This document shows, in pieces, positions 25,135 to 34,793 of a stretch of DNA of 64,000 nt. The DNA comes from Companilactobacillus crustorum JCM 15951 (GTDB lineage Bacteria > Bacillota > Bacilli > Lactobacillales > Lactobacillaceae). Where the stretch lies: positions 57,323-121,322 of the forward strand of contig NZ_AZDB01000002.1 of NCBI RefSeq assembly GCF_001434585.1, in the 5' to 3' direction. The notes beneath the pieces were generated by a model. It was not told where the DNA came from. It worked only from the letters and a program-made list of their open reading frames with translations, and did not search any database. The position numbers and the translations under genes are program-made. How positions within the stretch are numbered: the stretch's first letter is position 1; every line of letters begins with the position of its first letter.

Positions 25135-25998
25135 ATGAAAAAAAGAAAAATTGCATCATTTTTGTTGCTCCTGACACTCCTAGGCTTAATTCTACCAACA
25201 ACCAATGTCCAAGCTGCCGCTGCTCCCAAAGCTAAAAATTTAACTTCAATCACTCAAAGCGTCGATCACGCATCTCCCGATACTCCAATTATATTTTCAC
25301 ATCGTGGCAGTCCTTATAATAACCCTGACCACTCTTTTAGTGGCTATAATCAAGCCATCAAGGACGGGACTCAATATATCGAACAAGATGTCTGGCTCAG
25401 TAAAGATAACAAGCTTTATGTTTCGCACGACGATAATCTTAAAAAATCAACTGGGCATAACGTTACCATCTCAACTTCTGATTCCAGTAAAATTGACACT
25501 GTAAAATTACATAACGGCGAAAAAATTCATCAGTTAAAAGATGTCTTTAAACGCTATGGTAAAAAAGTTCATTATATAATAGAAACTAAAAAAAATTCTG
25601 GCGATAATACTGCCGTTGAAAAAGCTTTAGTTAAAGAGTTAAAAGCTCATAAAATGACTAACAACGTTATTTTCCAAGATGAGGATTTACCTGGCCTTAA
25701 AGCCTTTCACAAAGCCCTCAAAAACGTTCCGACCCTTTGGCTACTTGATTCCGTAACCGAACGTCAATACAGTGAACAAATTGAAAACGCTCCGCGCTAC
25801 ATCGATTTTATCTCACTTAAATTAGATCAATGGACTCCTAAGTTAGTTAAATTAGCTCACAAAAATGGATTCAAAACTAATGGTTGGATCTTAAATACTT
25901 ACAATGATAATTACGACGCTTTACTAACCTTAAAGTTGGACAGTGTCTTTACTAACAATACAAAAGAAACTTCCAAACTAATTGATCGGTGGAAATAA
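25135..25998 (+). CDS. Secreted glycerophosphodiester phosphodiesterase
   Basis: 287 residues from ATG 25135 (MKKRKIASFLLLLTLLGLIL), preceded by AGAGGGGA. Signal peptide cleavage is near VQA-AAA. The GDPD catalytic set is visible: HRG at about 56-58, ExD in YIEQDVWLSK (E83, D85), and SHDD (H98, D99). NPDHSF replaces the common PENT. The enzyme hydrolyses glycerophosphodiesters or teichoic-acid-like polymers to glycerol-3-phosphate outside the cell. The next gene starts within its last codons. Confidence 0.85.
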   Translation: MKKRKIASFLLLLTLLGLILPTTNVQAAAAPKAKNLTSITQSVDHASPDTPIIFSHRGSPYNNPDHSFSGYNQAIKDGTQYIEQDVWLSKDNKLYVSHDDNLKKSTGHNVTISTSDSSKIDTVKLHNGEKIHQLKDVFKRYGKKVHYIIETKKNSGDNTAVEKALVKELKAHKMTNNVIFQDEDLPGLKAFHKALKNVPTLWLLDSVTERQYSEQIENAPRYIDFISLKLDQWTPKLVKLAHKNGFKTNGWILNTYNDNYDALLTLKLDSVFTNNTKETSKLIDRWK

Positions 25999-26249
25999 TT
26001 TTGATTCCTGAATCAGCAGTCTTCCTAAAAAATATTTGTTATACAAAGTTAGTTTTTGATCGTGTTAATAAAAAGTTACAAACTAACTTATCGAATGAAG
26101 AAATTAAAAATCTAGTTAACAAAATTATTAGCGATTCTGAAACTTCTATTATTAAACGTGGCAAAAACTACTATCTTCAAAATAATCACGTGGAGTTGGT
26201 AATTAATTCTTATAATTATCGTTTAATTACTGCTAACAAAAAAATTTAG
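25989..26249 (+). CDS. DUF3781 family small protein
   Basis: About 86 residues if the GTG at 25989 is used; a TTG at 26001 (82 residues) sits better behind GGTGGA. Its N-terminus overlaps the end of the phosphodiesterase gene, so the two are coupled. NICYTKLVFDRVNKKL, GKNYYL and SYNYRLITANKK fit the DUF3781 family, of unknown function. Confidence 0.65.
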   Translation: MEIILIPESAVFLKNICYTKLVFDRVNKKLQTNLSNEEIKNLVNKIISDSETSIIKRGKNYYLQNNHVELVINSYNYRLITANKKI

Positions 26250-26295
26250 TAACTGGTCAAAAGTCTTACTTAATTTTGATTAAAGTGTAAGTATC

Positions 26296-26748
26296 CCGCC
26301 TTCCACAAAAATTGAAATTTGGCTGGAACGCTGTGGGCACGACTTGAAACTTATGCTACGCATAATTTCCAAGCTCGGCCTTATTCTAAGCAATAAATTG
26401 CCAAGAATAATCTCACAGCTGAGCCAATTTCAATTTTCGTTCCAGGCTAATGTCACTGTTATATAATTTTTCATTTTAAATATTTTAAACACGAAAAGAG
26501 CTAATGACTATAATATAAAAAGTCATTAGCTCTTTTTTTAGATTTGAATTTTATCATTGTTGCAAGTTTGAAGGTTAATAATATCAACCAATAAACTAAT
26601 CTGGAACGGAGCTAGGATGGTCTCAGTAGTGATATTTATCTTAGTGTGGAACACACTTAGATAAAGGTGGAGCTTGGTTGCCAAGAGGCTCCAAGTCCGC
26701 CCACTACGTTCCAGACCATTCCTAACGCAGTGGAAGATGGCATCCTTG
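26296..26748. repeat. Dispersed intergenic repeat, long copy
   Basis: Begins CGCCTTCCACAAAAATTG and ends GGAAGATGGCATCCTT. It shares with 57493-57692 the left end, the AGTCATTAGCT stem-loop, the stretch ending AATAATATCAAC, the CTGGAAC word and the right end. The long copy carries extra palindromes absent from the short copy. Confidence 0.65.
26494..26541. terminator. Terminator-like stem inside the repeat
   Basis: AAAAGAGCTAATGACT and AGTCATTAGCTCTTTTTT form a 16-bp stem. It can act for both strands. Confidence 0.75.
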
Positions 26749-26798
26749 GATACTTACACTTTAATCAATCTTAATTAAGAATGATTTTTTAAATAATA

Positions 26799-29417
26799 TT
26801 ATTTTTCGATTCCCTTACCGACATATGTATTTTGAAGGATTTGTTTCAATTCGGAGATTAATGGTTCTTTAGGATTTGTGAAGGAGAATTGATCGCCAAA
26901 GGCTTGTTCAGCTAAGGAATCAACTTGATCATTAAACTCTTTTTTATCAATATAATTATCTTTTAGACTTAGCTTAATGCCAACAGTATGGGCTAAATCA
27001 ACAATTTTCTTAACTAAGGCATCTTTCAAAGCTTCTTCATTCTTACCTGTTAAACCGACATAACTGGCAATTGCAGCGTAATCTGAATCGGCTCTGAAGC
27101 TTTCATATTTAGGCCACATGGTCATCTTAGTTGGTTGCCCAAAGTTATAGTTAATTACTTGTGGCAAAGCAATAATTGAAGCTAAACCATGTCTAATTCC
27201 ATAAGCATTTGTCAAAACATCTGTAATTGAATGACCTACACCGGCAAAGGCATTACCAAATGAAATACCTGCAAGTGTTGAGGCATTATGCATTTCTGCT
27301 TGAGCATCACGATCGCCATTGACTGCTTTTTCAAGATTATCAAAGACTAATTTGATAGCTTGCAAAGCATATGGTCTTGTATAATCTGAAGCCATATTAG
27401 CTACATAAGATTCAATAGCATTGTTTAAAACATCCATCCCTGATTCAGCCATGATATTTTCTGGCATTGTTTCAACAAATTGTGAATCAATAATGGCTAC
27501 ATCTGGTGTTAATGCATAATCAGCAATTGGATACTTTGTACCTGTCTTTGTATCAATAATTGAGCTAAATGGTGTTACTTCTGCACCAGTACCAAAGGTT
27601 GTTGGGATAGCAACGAATTGTGCTTTTTCAGGCTTAGGGAACTTGTAAGTACGTTTTCTAATATCAATGAACCCCTGTTTAGCTCCAAAGAGATCGACAT
27701 CAGGATGTTCATAGAACAACCACATATCTTTAGCAGCGTCCATAGTTGTTCCGCCACCTAAAGCAATAATTGTATCAGGTTTGAATAAGTTCATTTGAGT
27801 AACGCCACGTTTAACGACATCTGTTGTAACAATATTATCGACATCTGAGAACATTGAATACTCAACTTTAAACTTATTACGTTTCAATTCATCTGTAATG
27901 GTATCAACGTAACCTAGTTGAACCATAACTGGATCGCAGACAATAAAGGCTCGCTTCATACCTTCAAGGTCCTCAAGATAACGAACTGAAGTTTTTTCGT
28001 AGTAAACTCTTGGTTGTTTAATCCATTGCATATTATTTCTCCGTCTTGCGATTGTCTTAATATTAAGCAAATCAAATGAAGATACATTATGAGAAATGGA
28101 ATTCTTCCCCCATGAACCTGTACCAAGTGTAAGTGATGGGATCATTTCATTGTAAAGATTACCAATACCACCGATAGCTGCAGGAGTATTAACTAGTACA
28201 CGACTAGCTTTCATCTTGATACCAAATTCAGTGGCCAAATCTTCATCCATTGTATGGATACCAACTGTATGACCTAAACCACCAAAGTGCAATAATTCAT
28301 CGGCTTTGGCAAAGCCTTCTTTATGTCCACTTACTTTGAAGACTGATAGAACTGGTGAAAGTTTTTCGGCTGAAAGTGGTTCATCAGGACCAACCTTAGA
28401 AATTTCTACACCTAAGACTTTCGTATCGGCAGGAACTTTAATACCTGCTAATTTAGCAATATTCAAAGCTGATTGACCGGCGATAGGACCTTTAACTCCA
28501 CCTTCTGGTCTAAACATTGCATCAGATAATTTCTTATAATCTGACTTCTTAATAAAGAAAACTTTGTTCTTTTCTAAGAGTGCTTTTACATCATCGTAAA
28601 TATCAGCATCAACAATGGCACTATTTTCAGCGGCACAAACCATACCATTATCAAAAGTCTTTGAAATCATAATATCGTTAACTGCACGTTTGATATTAGC
28701 AGTCTTTTCAATATAGGCAGGCCCATTACCAGGTCCAACACCTAAAGCTGGCTTACCAGTTGAATAGGCAGCCTTGACCATTCCGGGACCACCAGTTGCC
28801 AAGACACTAGCAACGCCATCATTATTCATCAAATATGAAGTAGCATCAATACTTGGCTTTTCGATCCATTGGATAACTCCCTCAGGAGCTCCAGCAGCAA
28901 CGGCGGCTTTTAACATAACCTTGGCGGCAGCAACAGAACATTTTTGTGCTTGAGGATGGAAACCAAAGATAATTGGATTACGTGTCTTCAAGGCAATCAA
29001 GGATTTAAACATGGCTGTTGAAGTTGGATTAGTAACTGGTGTAACACCAGCTAAAACTCCAAGTGGCTCAGCAACTTTTATCAAACGATGTTCTTTATCG
29101 TCTTCAATAATACCAACGGTTTTATCACGTTTAATTGAGTGCCAGATTTCTTCAGTGGCAAACATATTCTTAATAACTTTATCTTCGATTAAGCCACGAC
29201 CTGTTTCTTCGTAAGCCAACTTTGCCAAGTCAAAACTAGCATTTAAACCAGCAATAGCCATTTGATGAACAATGTGATCCACCTTTTCTTGAGTGAATCC
29301 ATCCATAATATCCAAGGCTTCATGGGCCTTAGCTACCATAGCATCAATAACTGGCTTAACATTTTCTTTTTTATCAGGTTTTGCAGCAACCTTTGTATCT
29401 TTGGAACCTTTCAACAT
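26799..29417 (-). CDS. adhE: Bifunctional acetaldehyde/alcohol dehydrogenase
   Basis: 872 residues, full length. The N-terminal aldehyde dehydrogenase half has the catalytic Cys near 261 in NGMVCAAENS; the C-terminal half is an iron-dependent alcohol dehydrogenase with GGGTTMDAAK, FGTGAEVTPF and the histidine pairs in VGHSITDVLTNAYGIRHGLA. It reduces acetyl-CoA to acetaldehyde and then ethanol, reoxidising NADH, and forms spirosomes in the cytosol. A Rex-like inverted repeat (29607-29626) and a cre-like site (29518-29531) lie upstream, so redox and carbon control are likely. The ribosome site GGAGG is near the start. Confidence 0.95.
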   Translation of the reverse strand: MLKGSKDTKVAAKPDKKENVKPVIDAMVAKAHEALDIMDGFTQEKVDHIVHQMAIAGLNASFDLAKLAYEETGRGLIEDKVIKNMFATEEIWHSIKRDKTVGIIEDDKEHRLIKVAEPLGVLAGVTPVTNPTSTAMFKSLIALKTRNPIIFGFHPQAQKCSVAAAKVMLKAAVAAGAPEGVIQWIEKPSIDATSYLMNNDGVASVLATGGPGMVKAAYSTGKPALGVGPGNGPAYIEKTANIKRAVNDIMISKTFDNGMVCAAENSAIVDADIYDDVKALLEKNKVFFIKKSDYKKLSDAMFRPEGGVKGPIAGQSALNIAKLAGIKVPADTKVLGVEISKVGPDEPLSAEKLSPVLSVFKVSGHKEGFAKADELLHFGGLGHTVGIHTMDEDLATEFGIKMKASRVLVNTPAAIGGIGNLYNEMIPSLTLGTGSWGKNSISHNVSSFDLLNIKTIARRRNNMQWIKQPRVYYEKTSVRYLEDLEGMKRAFIVCDPVMVQLGYVDTITDELKRNKFKVEYSMFSDVDNIVTTDVVKRGVTQMNLFKPDTIIALGGGTTMDAAKDMWLFYEHPDVDLFGAKQGFIDIRKRTYKFPKPEKAQFVAIPTTFGTGAEVTPFSSIIDTKTGTKYPIADYALTPDVAIIDSQFVETMPENIMAESGMDVLNNAIESYVANMASDYTRPYALQAIKLVFDNLEKAVNGDRDAQAEMHNASTLAGISFGNAFAGVGHSITDVLTNAYGIRHGLASIIALPQVINYNFGQPTKMTMWPKYESFRADSDYAAIASYVGLTGKNEEALKDALVKKIVDLAHTVGIKLSLKDNYIDKKEFNDQVDSLAEQAFGDQFSFTNPKEPLISELKQILQNTYVGKGIEK

Positions 29418-29517
29418 CTGATTACCTCCAAGATTAAAAAACTATATTGTTAACTAATTCACGTTTTATCTTAGCACTGTTGTTTTTTTGTTCAATACTT
29501 TTGATCCAAATAAATGA

Positions 29518-29531
29518 TGTAAACGTATTCA
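29518..29531. promoter_or_regulatory. cre-like site upstream of adhE
   Basis: TGTAAACGTATTCA matches the CcpA operator consensus with one mismatch. It lies about 100 bases before the adhE start. Confidence 0.5.
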
Positions 29532-29606
29532 CATTGATATATCAACACGTAGAAACGATATCAGGATTCTTTATATGATTTCACATCAGAAAACATTCTT
29601 GTTTTA

Positions 29607-29626
29607 TTGTGAATTTTTCTTCACAA
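29607..29626. promoter_or_regulatory. Rex-like operator upstream of adhE
   Basis: TTGTGAA, six bases, TTCACAA. Same half-sites as the Rex consensus but with two extra spacer bases. Rex senses NADH/NAD+ and often controls adhE. About 190 bases upstream of the start. Confidence 0.4.
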
Positions 29627-29658
29627 AGTGGAGCAATTGGGCTTTTTTTAATTCACAA

Positions 29659-29688
29659 AAAAAGAGCTGAAAACAATTTCAGCCCCAG
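29659..29688 (-). terminator. Terminator of ohyA
   Basis: On the - strand GGCTGAAA, loop, TTTCAGC, then TCTTTTTTT. It follows the oleate hydratase stop by about 15 bases. Confidence 0.75.
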
Positions 29689-29701
29689 TTTGTGAATTAT
29701 T

Positions 29702-31378
29702 TTATCTAAACATTGTCCTTGTGGCACGTGCCATCACTTTAGGATCTTTTTCATAATGATGCATTGGTGTCATTTCAGACAATGGGATATTCAAGAATGT
29801 ATAAACTGCACGTTGAGCAGCCCGGAATGAATATTGTTCCGTGAAGACCATATCAAATGGTTGTTCGGCAAACTGACTAATAAAGGCCAAGTTCTTGCTG
29901 TGTTCTGGAACAACGTCCGGACGATCGCCAACAGCTCTTTGATTAAACAGAGCACTGGCATATGGCATATGAACAGGAATAACATTGACAATACTATCCA
30001 TAATTTCTTGTTTATGATTTGCAACATTATCCTTACTTGGATCAACCGCAGCTAAGTGTCCAAGAAATTCTTCTAGCATTTCCTTCCCAGTCATCTCAAT
30101 AATTGGTTTTTGAACATAATCGCCATTTCTTCTTGGATACATAAAGTAACCCCAGAAGACTGACCCATTAGGCTTTTGAGACTTAAAGTGTGGTTGATGG
30201 TGTACAACAATCGACATTAATGATGTACTGTGAATCCAAGTATTCAAGGCATTACCTGGCTCTTGTTGTGTAATTCGAGCAATTTGGTTGAGTAGATAAT
30301 GATTATTAGTTGTTACGGTGAAACTCATCCATTCACTTTGAGCCCGATCATTGAAGAACTTATCTGGATTGCCAAGTGAATAAAACTTCTCAGCTGCCTT
30401 CTTCCACAACATAGCACTAGGTGCATATTCCATATTTTCCTTAACAGGAGTGTCATAGTCACCAATTGATGAACTGTCAGTAATTGAACCATTAGTGTCA
30501 AAGACTAGATCATTTTCATCAATGTCAATGTGGCCTTCTTTGTTATCGTTATCGACTTCCTCATACTTGATACCAGTAACAATAATATCATCTTGCAATG
30601 GAGTATCCTTAAATTCCAAATCAGTAACTTTACGATTATTAATAAAGGTTACGCCGCGATCTTCCAAATACTTACGCATTGGTAGAATAATACTTTCGTA
30701 TTGGTTATATGGAGTTCTTGTAACACCTTCAAGAGTATTGATTCGACTAAATTCCAAAATCATACGATTCATATAACGACGTAATTCCATAGCCGAGCTA
30801 GAACGTTTGAAAGCAAAAGTTGTTTGCCACATGTACCAGAAGTTAGTGGTAAAGAAACCAGGGGTACTTGCAAACCACTCAGCAATACTGATGTTATTAA
30901 GTGTTTGTTCATCTTTTTCTGGCATTAACATCAATTTGCTTAACAAATAACGTTCTTTGTTGGTAAATTGCATGTGCTTGTAATTATCTTTATTAGGTTT
31001 GATTCGTGGTCCATTTTCATCAATCAAACGACCAACATCATGTGTTGGATGAGCATGATCAAAGTTTAAAATATCATCAGTAACTGTTTGACCAGGGTGA
31101 TCCAAAGATGGAACTGAACGCAATAAATCCCAAAGATTTTCATATGTCTCTTCGTTGAGCATACGTCCACCCTTAGCTAAATAACCTTTACTGTTAGATA
31201 AAGCTTTATTGCTGTACTCATCCTCATAATCTTTAACCAAGGCACCATCATTAGCACCATGAGTTTCTAGACCCATCATCGTAATTTGATCCCCGTTGAA
31301 ACCACCATCACGAATTAAATAGATACCAGCTGCTAAATTACCAATCCCAGTACCGATCATGTAGGCTTTTCTTGTCAT
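29702..31378 (-). CDS. ohyA: Oleate hydratase
   Basis: 558 residues from ATG 31378 (MTRKAYMIGTGIGNLAAGIY), with GGAGGT upstream; the frame is open for 45 codons more but those lack a start site and homology. The N-terminal Rossmann motif GTGIGNLAAG binds FAD, followed by the family phrase MMGLETHGANDGA. The enzyme hydrates the cis-9 bond of oleic acid to 10-hydroxystearate, detoxifying free fatty acids at the membrane. Length and motifs fit lactobacillus and bifidobacterial family members. Single gene. Confidence 0.92.
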   Translation of the reverse strand: MTRKAYMIGTGIGNLAAGIYLIRDGGFNGDQITMMGLETHGANDGALVKDYEDEYSNKALSNSKGYLAKGGRMLNEETYENLWDLLRSVPSLDHPGQTVTDDILNFDHAHPTHDVGRLIDENGPRIKPNKDNYKHMQFTNKERYLLSKLMLMPEKDEQTLNNISIAEWFASTPGFFTTNFWYMWQTTFAFKRSSSAMELRRYMNRMILEFSRINTLEGVTRTPYNQYESIILPMRKYLEDRGVTFINNRKVTDLEFKDTPLQDDIIVTGIKYEEVDNDNKEGHIDIDENDLVFDTNGSITDSSSIGDYDTPVKENMEYAPSAMLWKKAAEKFYSLGNPDKFFNDRAQSEWMSFTVTTNNHYLLNQIARITQQEPGNALNTWIHSTSLMSIVVHHQPHFKSQKPNGSVFWGYFMYPRRNGDYVQKPIIEMTGKEMLEEFLGHLAAVDPSKDNVANHKQEIMDSIVNVIPVHMPYASALFNQRAVGDRPDVVPEHSKNLAFISQFAEQPFDMVFTEQYSFRAAQRAVYTFLNIPLSEMTPMHHYEKDPKVMARATRTMFR

Positions 31379-31543
31379 ACTAACCGACCTCCATTCGAAT
31401 CTTACAATTTCATTTATACACCTTAAATATAACAGTTCCCTATAAAAAGTAAAGGCTTTCAATAACAACAATTTCAATAAATTTAATCTATTTTTTGATA
31501 TAAAAATGACCAAGAAGAAACGTTATTAACCTTTTAGGATATT

Positions 31544-31592
31544 AAAAGAGACTATAAACCCATGATTAAATGGCCTTACAGTCTCTTTTTTT
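31544..31592 (-). terminator. Terminator of ackA
   Basis: AGAGACTGTAA and TTATAGTCTC pair on the - strand around a loop of about 20 bases, then TTTT. Confidence 0.75.
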
Positions 31593-31598
31593 AATAAT

Positions 31599-32795
31599 TT
31601 AGTCACTATATTTTGTTAATCTAACTACATCGCGCACGATCATCAATTCCTCATCCGTAGGTACAACCATCACAGTTATACTTGAATCCTTGGAACTAAT
31701 AATACGAATTCCAGCACCATTTTCGTTAGCATCTTTATCAATTTTTACACCCATATAATTAAAGCTATTAGCAATATCTGCACGAATTTCAGCATTCTTA
31801 GCCCCTGTCCCGGCAGTGAAGATTAAAACATCAGTTCCACCTAACAAGGCTATATAAGAACCAATATATTTAACAATTCGATTAATATAAATTCTAATAG
31901 CCAAATCAGAACGATCATTTTCGTCTCTGGTAGCTAAGAGATCCCGCATATCTGGTGAAACGCCAGATATACCTAAAAGCCCTGACTTTGTATTAAGTAT
32001 TTTAACCATATCGGTTGGATCAGTAATTTTCATTTTTTGCATTAAATAGGCTACAAGCGATGGATCAATATCACCCGAACGTGTACTCATAGTAATACCT
32101 GCTAAAGGAGTGAAGCCCATCGAAGTGTCAACAGATCTTCCGTCTTCAATAGCGTCAATCGAAGCACCACTACCTAAATGACATGAAATAATTTTCAAAT
32201 CATTCAAAGGCTTATGCAAATAATCAGCTGCTGCTTGTGAGACATATCTATGACTAGTACCATGAGCGCCAAATTTACGAACACCATATTTTTCATAATA
32301 TTCATAAGGAATACTATACAAGTAATTGACTGGATCCATTGTTTGATGAAAAGATGTGTCAAACACAGCTACCTGCGGTACGTCAGGCAATATTTTTTCA
32401 AAAGCTTCAATACCAGCAGCTTGTCCTGGATTATGCAATGGGGCAAATTCAGACAAATTTCTAATTTGCTGTACCACACGCGGCGTAACGACTGCGGAAT
32501 CTTTAAAGATACTGCCACCAGCAACTACTCGGTGACCGACACCAGTAATTTCGTTATAGTTGTCGATGATCTTTAAATCAATTAACTTATCCAACATCTT
32601 ATTAACTGCAGTCGTATGATCAGGAATATCTCCCATTTCGCTAATCTTCTTGCCTTTAAATTCAACTTCAAAGACAGAGTCTGACAAACCCAAACGGTCT
32701 ACCATCCCTTTAGCAACAACTTTTTCATCAGGTACTGTATATAGTTTCCACTTCAGTGTAGAGCTACCAGAATTAACGGCCATGATTTTAGACAT
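31599..32795 (-). CDS. ackA: Acetate kinase
   Basis: 398 residues. The start MAVNSGSSTLKWKLY is the acetate kinase phosphate-binding signature; GVGHRVVAGG, CHLGSGAS and GFTPLAGITMSTRSGDIDPS carry the substrate-binding and catalytic Arg/Asp residues. It makes ATP from acetyl phosphate produced by Pta (58652) or phosphoketolase. The gene follows ytxK by 10 bases at the end of the comG cluster, the arrangement seen in many bacilli. Confidence 0.95.
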   Translation of the reverse strand: MSKIMAVNSGSSTLKWKLYTVPDEKVVAKGMVDRLGLSDSVFEVEFKGKKISEMGDIPDHTTAVNKMLDKLIDLKIIDNYNEITGVGHRVVAGGSIFKDSAVVTPRVVQQIRNLSEFAPLHNPGQAAGIEAFEKILPDVPQVAVFDTSFHQTMDPVNYLYSIPYEYYEKYGVRKFGAHGTSHRYVSQAAADYLHKPLNDLKIISCHLGSGASIDAIEDGRSVDTSMGFTPLAGITMSTRSGDIDPSLVAYLMQKMKITDPTDMVKILNTKSGLLGISGVSPDMRDLLATRDENDRSDLAIRIYINRIVKYIGSYIALLGGTDVLIFTAGTGAKNAEIRADIANSFNYMGVKIDKDANENGAGIRIISSKDSSITVMVVPTDEELMIVRDVVRLTKYSD

Positions 32796-32805
32796 TTAAT
32801 CTCAC

Positions 32806-33819
32806 CTAACCTTTAAAATTTTTCGCCCAGTCTTGCAACTGGTCCTTAAATCCTTCAAATAATTTTGGATTATTGGTATCTGGTATTGTGCCCATCAAAA
32901 CATTTCCAACTTGTTTAGCATTATTGCCATGCTTCTGAAGAACTACGATTGCCTTTTGAGCCTCTTTGGAAGCAAATAAGGTTGCAGGTAAGTCTAGAAC
33001 AGCTTGTAAATATACGCTTGAAACCATCCATTCAGATAATTTCTTAGCTTGATCAGTTTGGAAAATTTGTGAAGGTACGATGAATATACCGATTCCATCA
33101 TCATTCAAATTATTCATTGTCTGTTCAATCAACAAATGATGAGCATACGAATGACCCTTATCGGATTTTGTTTTAAATTTTTTAGCATTATCGTCAATTG
33201 GATAGTAGCCAACTGGTAAATCAGCTACCGCCATATCAATGTCAGTAATATCCCATTCCGCAATACTATCTTGGTGATAAGCATCAAGATTTATGTTCAT
33301 TACTTCGCTGAATGATTTGGCTAAAGCCACTAATGTTTCGTCATTATCAAGGGCAGCGGCATTAATATGAAACTTATCAGTCATTCTCAATTGTTCAATA
33401 AATTCAATTAACAAATTTCCAGTTCCAACGGTTGGATCAACTATGTTCACATTTTTTTTATTTTGAACATTTAGTACCTCATAAGCAATGAGGCTGGCAA
33501 TCAAACCAATTGCATCTGGAGTCATCAATTTATTGACTTCAGATTTATCTTCTTTTTGTGCCTTGATAATAGAAACAGTAATAGCTTGCTTCAATTGTAA
33601 TGGTGTTAAATTTAAATCTTTCAAGGATTGATAAACTGCCTCTAATTTTTGAACAGTTTCTGCATCGGGAACACCATTTTCGACGTAAACTTTGCCATCG
33701 GAAATATTAGTTAGTGTTTCAGCAAGTGTTTCAATGTTACTTACTCTCAAAGCCTTTTTTAACAATGAATTGGCTTCATCTAGCTTATCAAAATATGATT
33801 GCATATCTTTTTCTGACAT
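32806..33819 (-). CDS. ytxK: YtxK-type class I methyltransferase
   Basis: 337 residues. The SAM-binding motif is VDPTVGTGNLLIEFIEQ and the catalytic-loop equivalent reads ADLPVGYYP instead of the NPPY of DNA N6-adenine methyltransferases, as in YtxK proteins. It sits between comGG and ackA. The substrate is unknown; conserved neighbourhood with the competence pilus genes does not prove a role in transformation. Confidence 0.85.
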   Translation of the reverse strand: MSEKDMQSYFDKLDEANSLLKKALRVSNIETLAETLTNISDGKVYVENGVPDAETVQKLEAVYQSLKDLNLTPLQLKQAITVSIIKAQKEDKSEVNKLMTPDAIGLIASLIAYEVLNVQNKKNVNIVDPTVGTGNLLIEFIEQLRMTDKFHINAAALDNDETLVALAKSFSEVMNINLDAYHQDSIAEWDITDIDMAVADLPVGYYPIDDNAKKFKTKSDKGHSYAHHLLIEQTMNNLNDDGIGIFIVPSQIFQTDQAKKLSEWMVSSVYLQAVLDLPATLFASKEAQKAIVVLQKHGNNAKQVGNVLMGTIPDTNNPKLFEGFKDQLQDWAKNFKG

Positions 33820-33870
33820 AGTTAACCTCTTTGCTTAATAATAAAATTTTAACGTTGGAACCGATTTTAT

Positions 33871-34095
33871 TCAAGGATTCCTAGATTCACAATAGTTTAT
33901 TTTATTACTTTTATTAATTTTTTTCTTGATTTGTTGCTTATAAAAATTATCCAATTGTCGATAATCATTGATTTGCTCGCTTAAATAAGCATTGCTATAA
34001 CCTACGACCATAATTGAAACCACTAATATTAATATACTATTTACCATAACAGTTCCGCTATGTTTTTGACCTTTTTTTGATAATTTAAACATCAT
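33871..34095 (-). CDS. comGG: Competence pseudopilin-like ComGG
   Basis: 74 residues with one membrane helix (about 18-40). Assigned by its place as the last pilin-type gene after comGF, overlapping it by 11 bases. The canonical Phe-Thr-Leu-X-Glu prepilin site is absent; HSGTVMVNS may be a degenerate site. ComGG proteins are poorly conserved. Confidence 0.65.
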   Translation of the reverse strand: MMFKLSKKGQKHSGTVMVNSILILVVSIMVVGYSNAYLSEQINDYRQLDNFYKQQIKKKINKSNKINYCESRNP

Positions 34096-34534
34096 TGCTC
34101 AAATACATTTCTGACTTTTGACCAAGATGATTCTCTGTTGTAATGATAACCAAATTTCGATTTTTTTCAATTGAAATTTTATTTAAGTTCATCATGATTG
34201 GTTCATGCCCTCCATTAGTTGAAGTAGTTAGCCGCAACATAAATAATCTTCCCGCCGGATATTTTTCAATAACCATCGATTTCTTTTTCTGTCGATCGAA
34301 ATAGACGACCTTGTCATCGGTTACTAATTTGATCTGATTGTCCTTTAAAATTGTTTGCAATTTTTCTTGAGTGATATGCCATCTTAATTGATCCCGAAAA
34401 GTTGTATTTTGAACAGTTTTCAATATTTGCAACGATTGCTGCAAAACTCCTAAAGTCATAACTGTAACCATTAAAGCAATGACCGATTCGTACAACGTAA
34501 AGCCGCTATGTTTTGATTTCCACTTGATAGACAT
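34085..34534 (-). CDS. comGF: Competence pseudopilin ComGF
   Basis: 149 residues. The prepilin peptidase site SGFTLYESVIALMV is clear and the following hydrophobic helix is complete. A minor pseudopilin for the DNA-uptake pilus. It overlaps comGE by 29 bases and comGG by 11 bases. Confidence 0.8.
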   Translation of the reverse strand: MSIKWKSKHSGFTLYESVIALMVTVMTLGVLQQSLQILKTVQNTTFRDQLRWHITQEKLQTILKDNQIKLVTDDKVVYFDRQKKKSMVIEKYPAGRLFMLRLTTSTNGGHEPIMMNLNKISIEKNRNLVIITTENHLGQKSEMYLSNDV

Positions 34535-34793
34535 TATTCCTCACACTGACTTGATAATTATTTTTAGTCTGTTGAAAATAATACTTTTGTCCTTTTATAG
34601 TCATAATTGCAGGCAAATTAGGATTACTAAGATGCAAAAGAATTACTTTATGAGCATTCACTCGTTGTTCCCATCCATCCAGCAACTTAAATTGTTCACT
34701 GACACAATAAGTTAACATAAAAATTATTAACAATGAGATGGCTAATGAAGTCAATGATTCAACTAAAACAAAGCCTTTATGTTTTAATTTCAT
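34506..34793 (-). CDS. comGE: Competence pseudopilin ComGE
   Basis: 95 residues with the prepilin site KGFVLVESLTSLAI near the N-terminus and one helix. Overlaps comGD by 17 bases. Short but complete for this family. Confidence 0.75.
   Translation of the reverse strand: MKLKHKGFVLVESLTSLAISLLIIFMLTYCVSEQFKLLDGWEQRVNAHKVILLHLSNPNLPAIMTIKGQKYYFQQTKNNYQVSVRNNVYQVEIKT

Larger units (their letters stand above)
26276..26768. mobile_element. MITE-like repeat with perfect 21-bp terminal inverted repeats
   Basis: A 493-bp segment bounded by perfect 21-bp inverted repeats at 26276-26296 and 26748-26768 (outer end TTGATTAAAGTG, inner end TATCC). CTTAATT lies beside both ends, possibly a target duplication with one base offset on the right. 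Inside are nested inverted repeats (AAATTGAAATTTGGCT with AGCCAATTTCAATTTT; CTGGAACG with CGTTCCAG) and a terminator stem near 26494-26539. No protein is encoded. A shorter relative is at 57493-57692. Confidence 0.6.
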
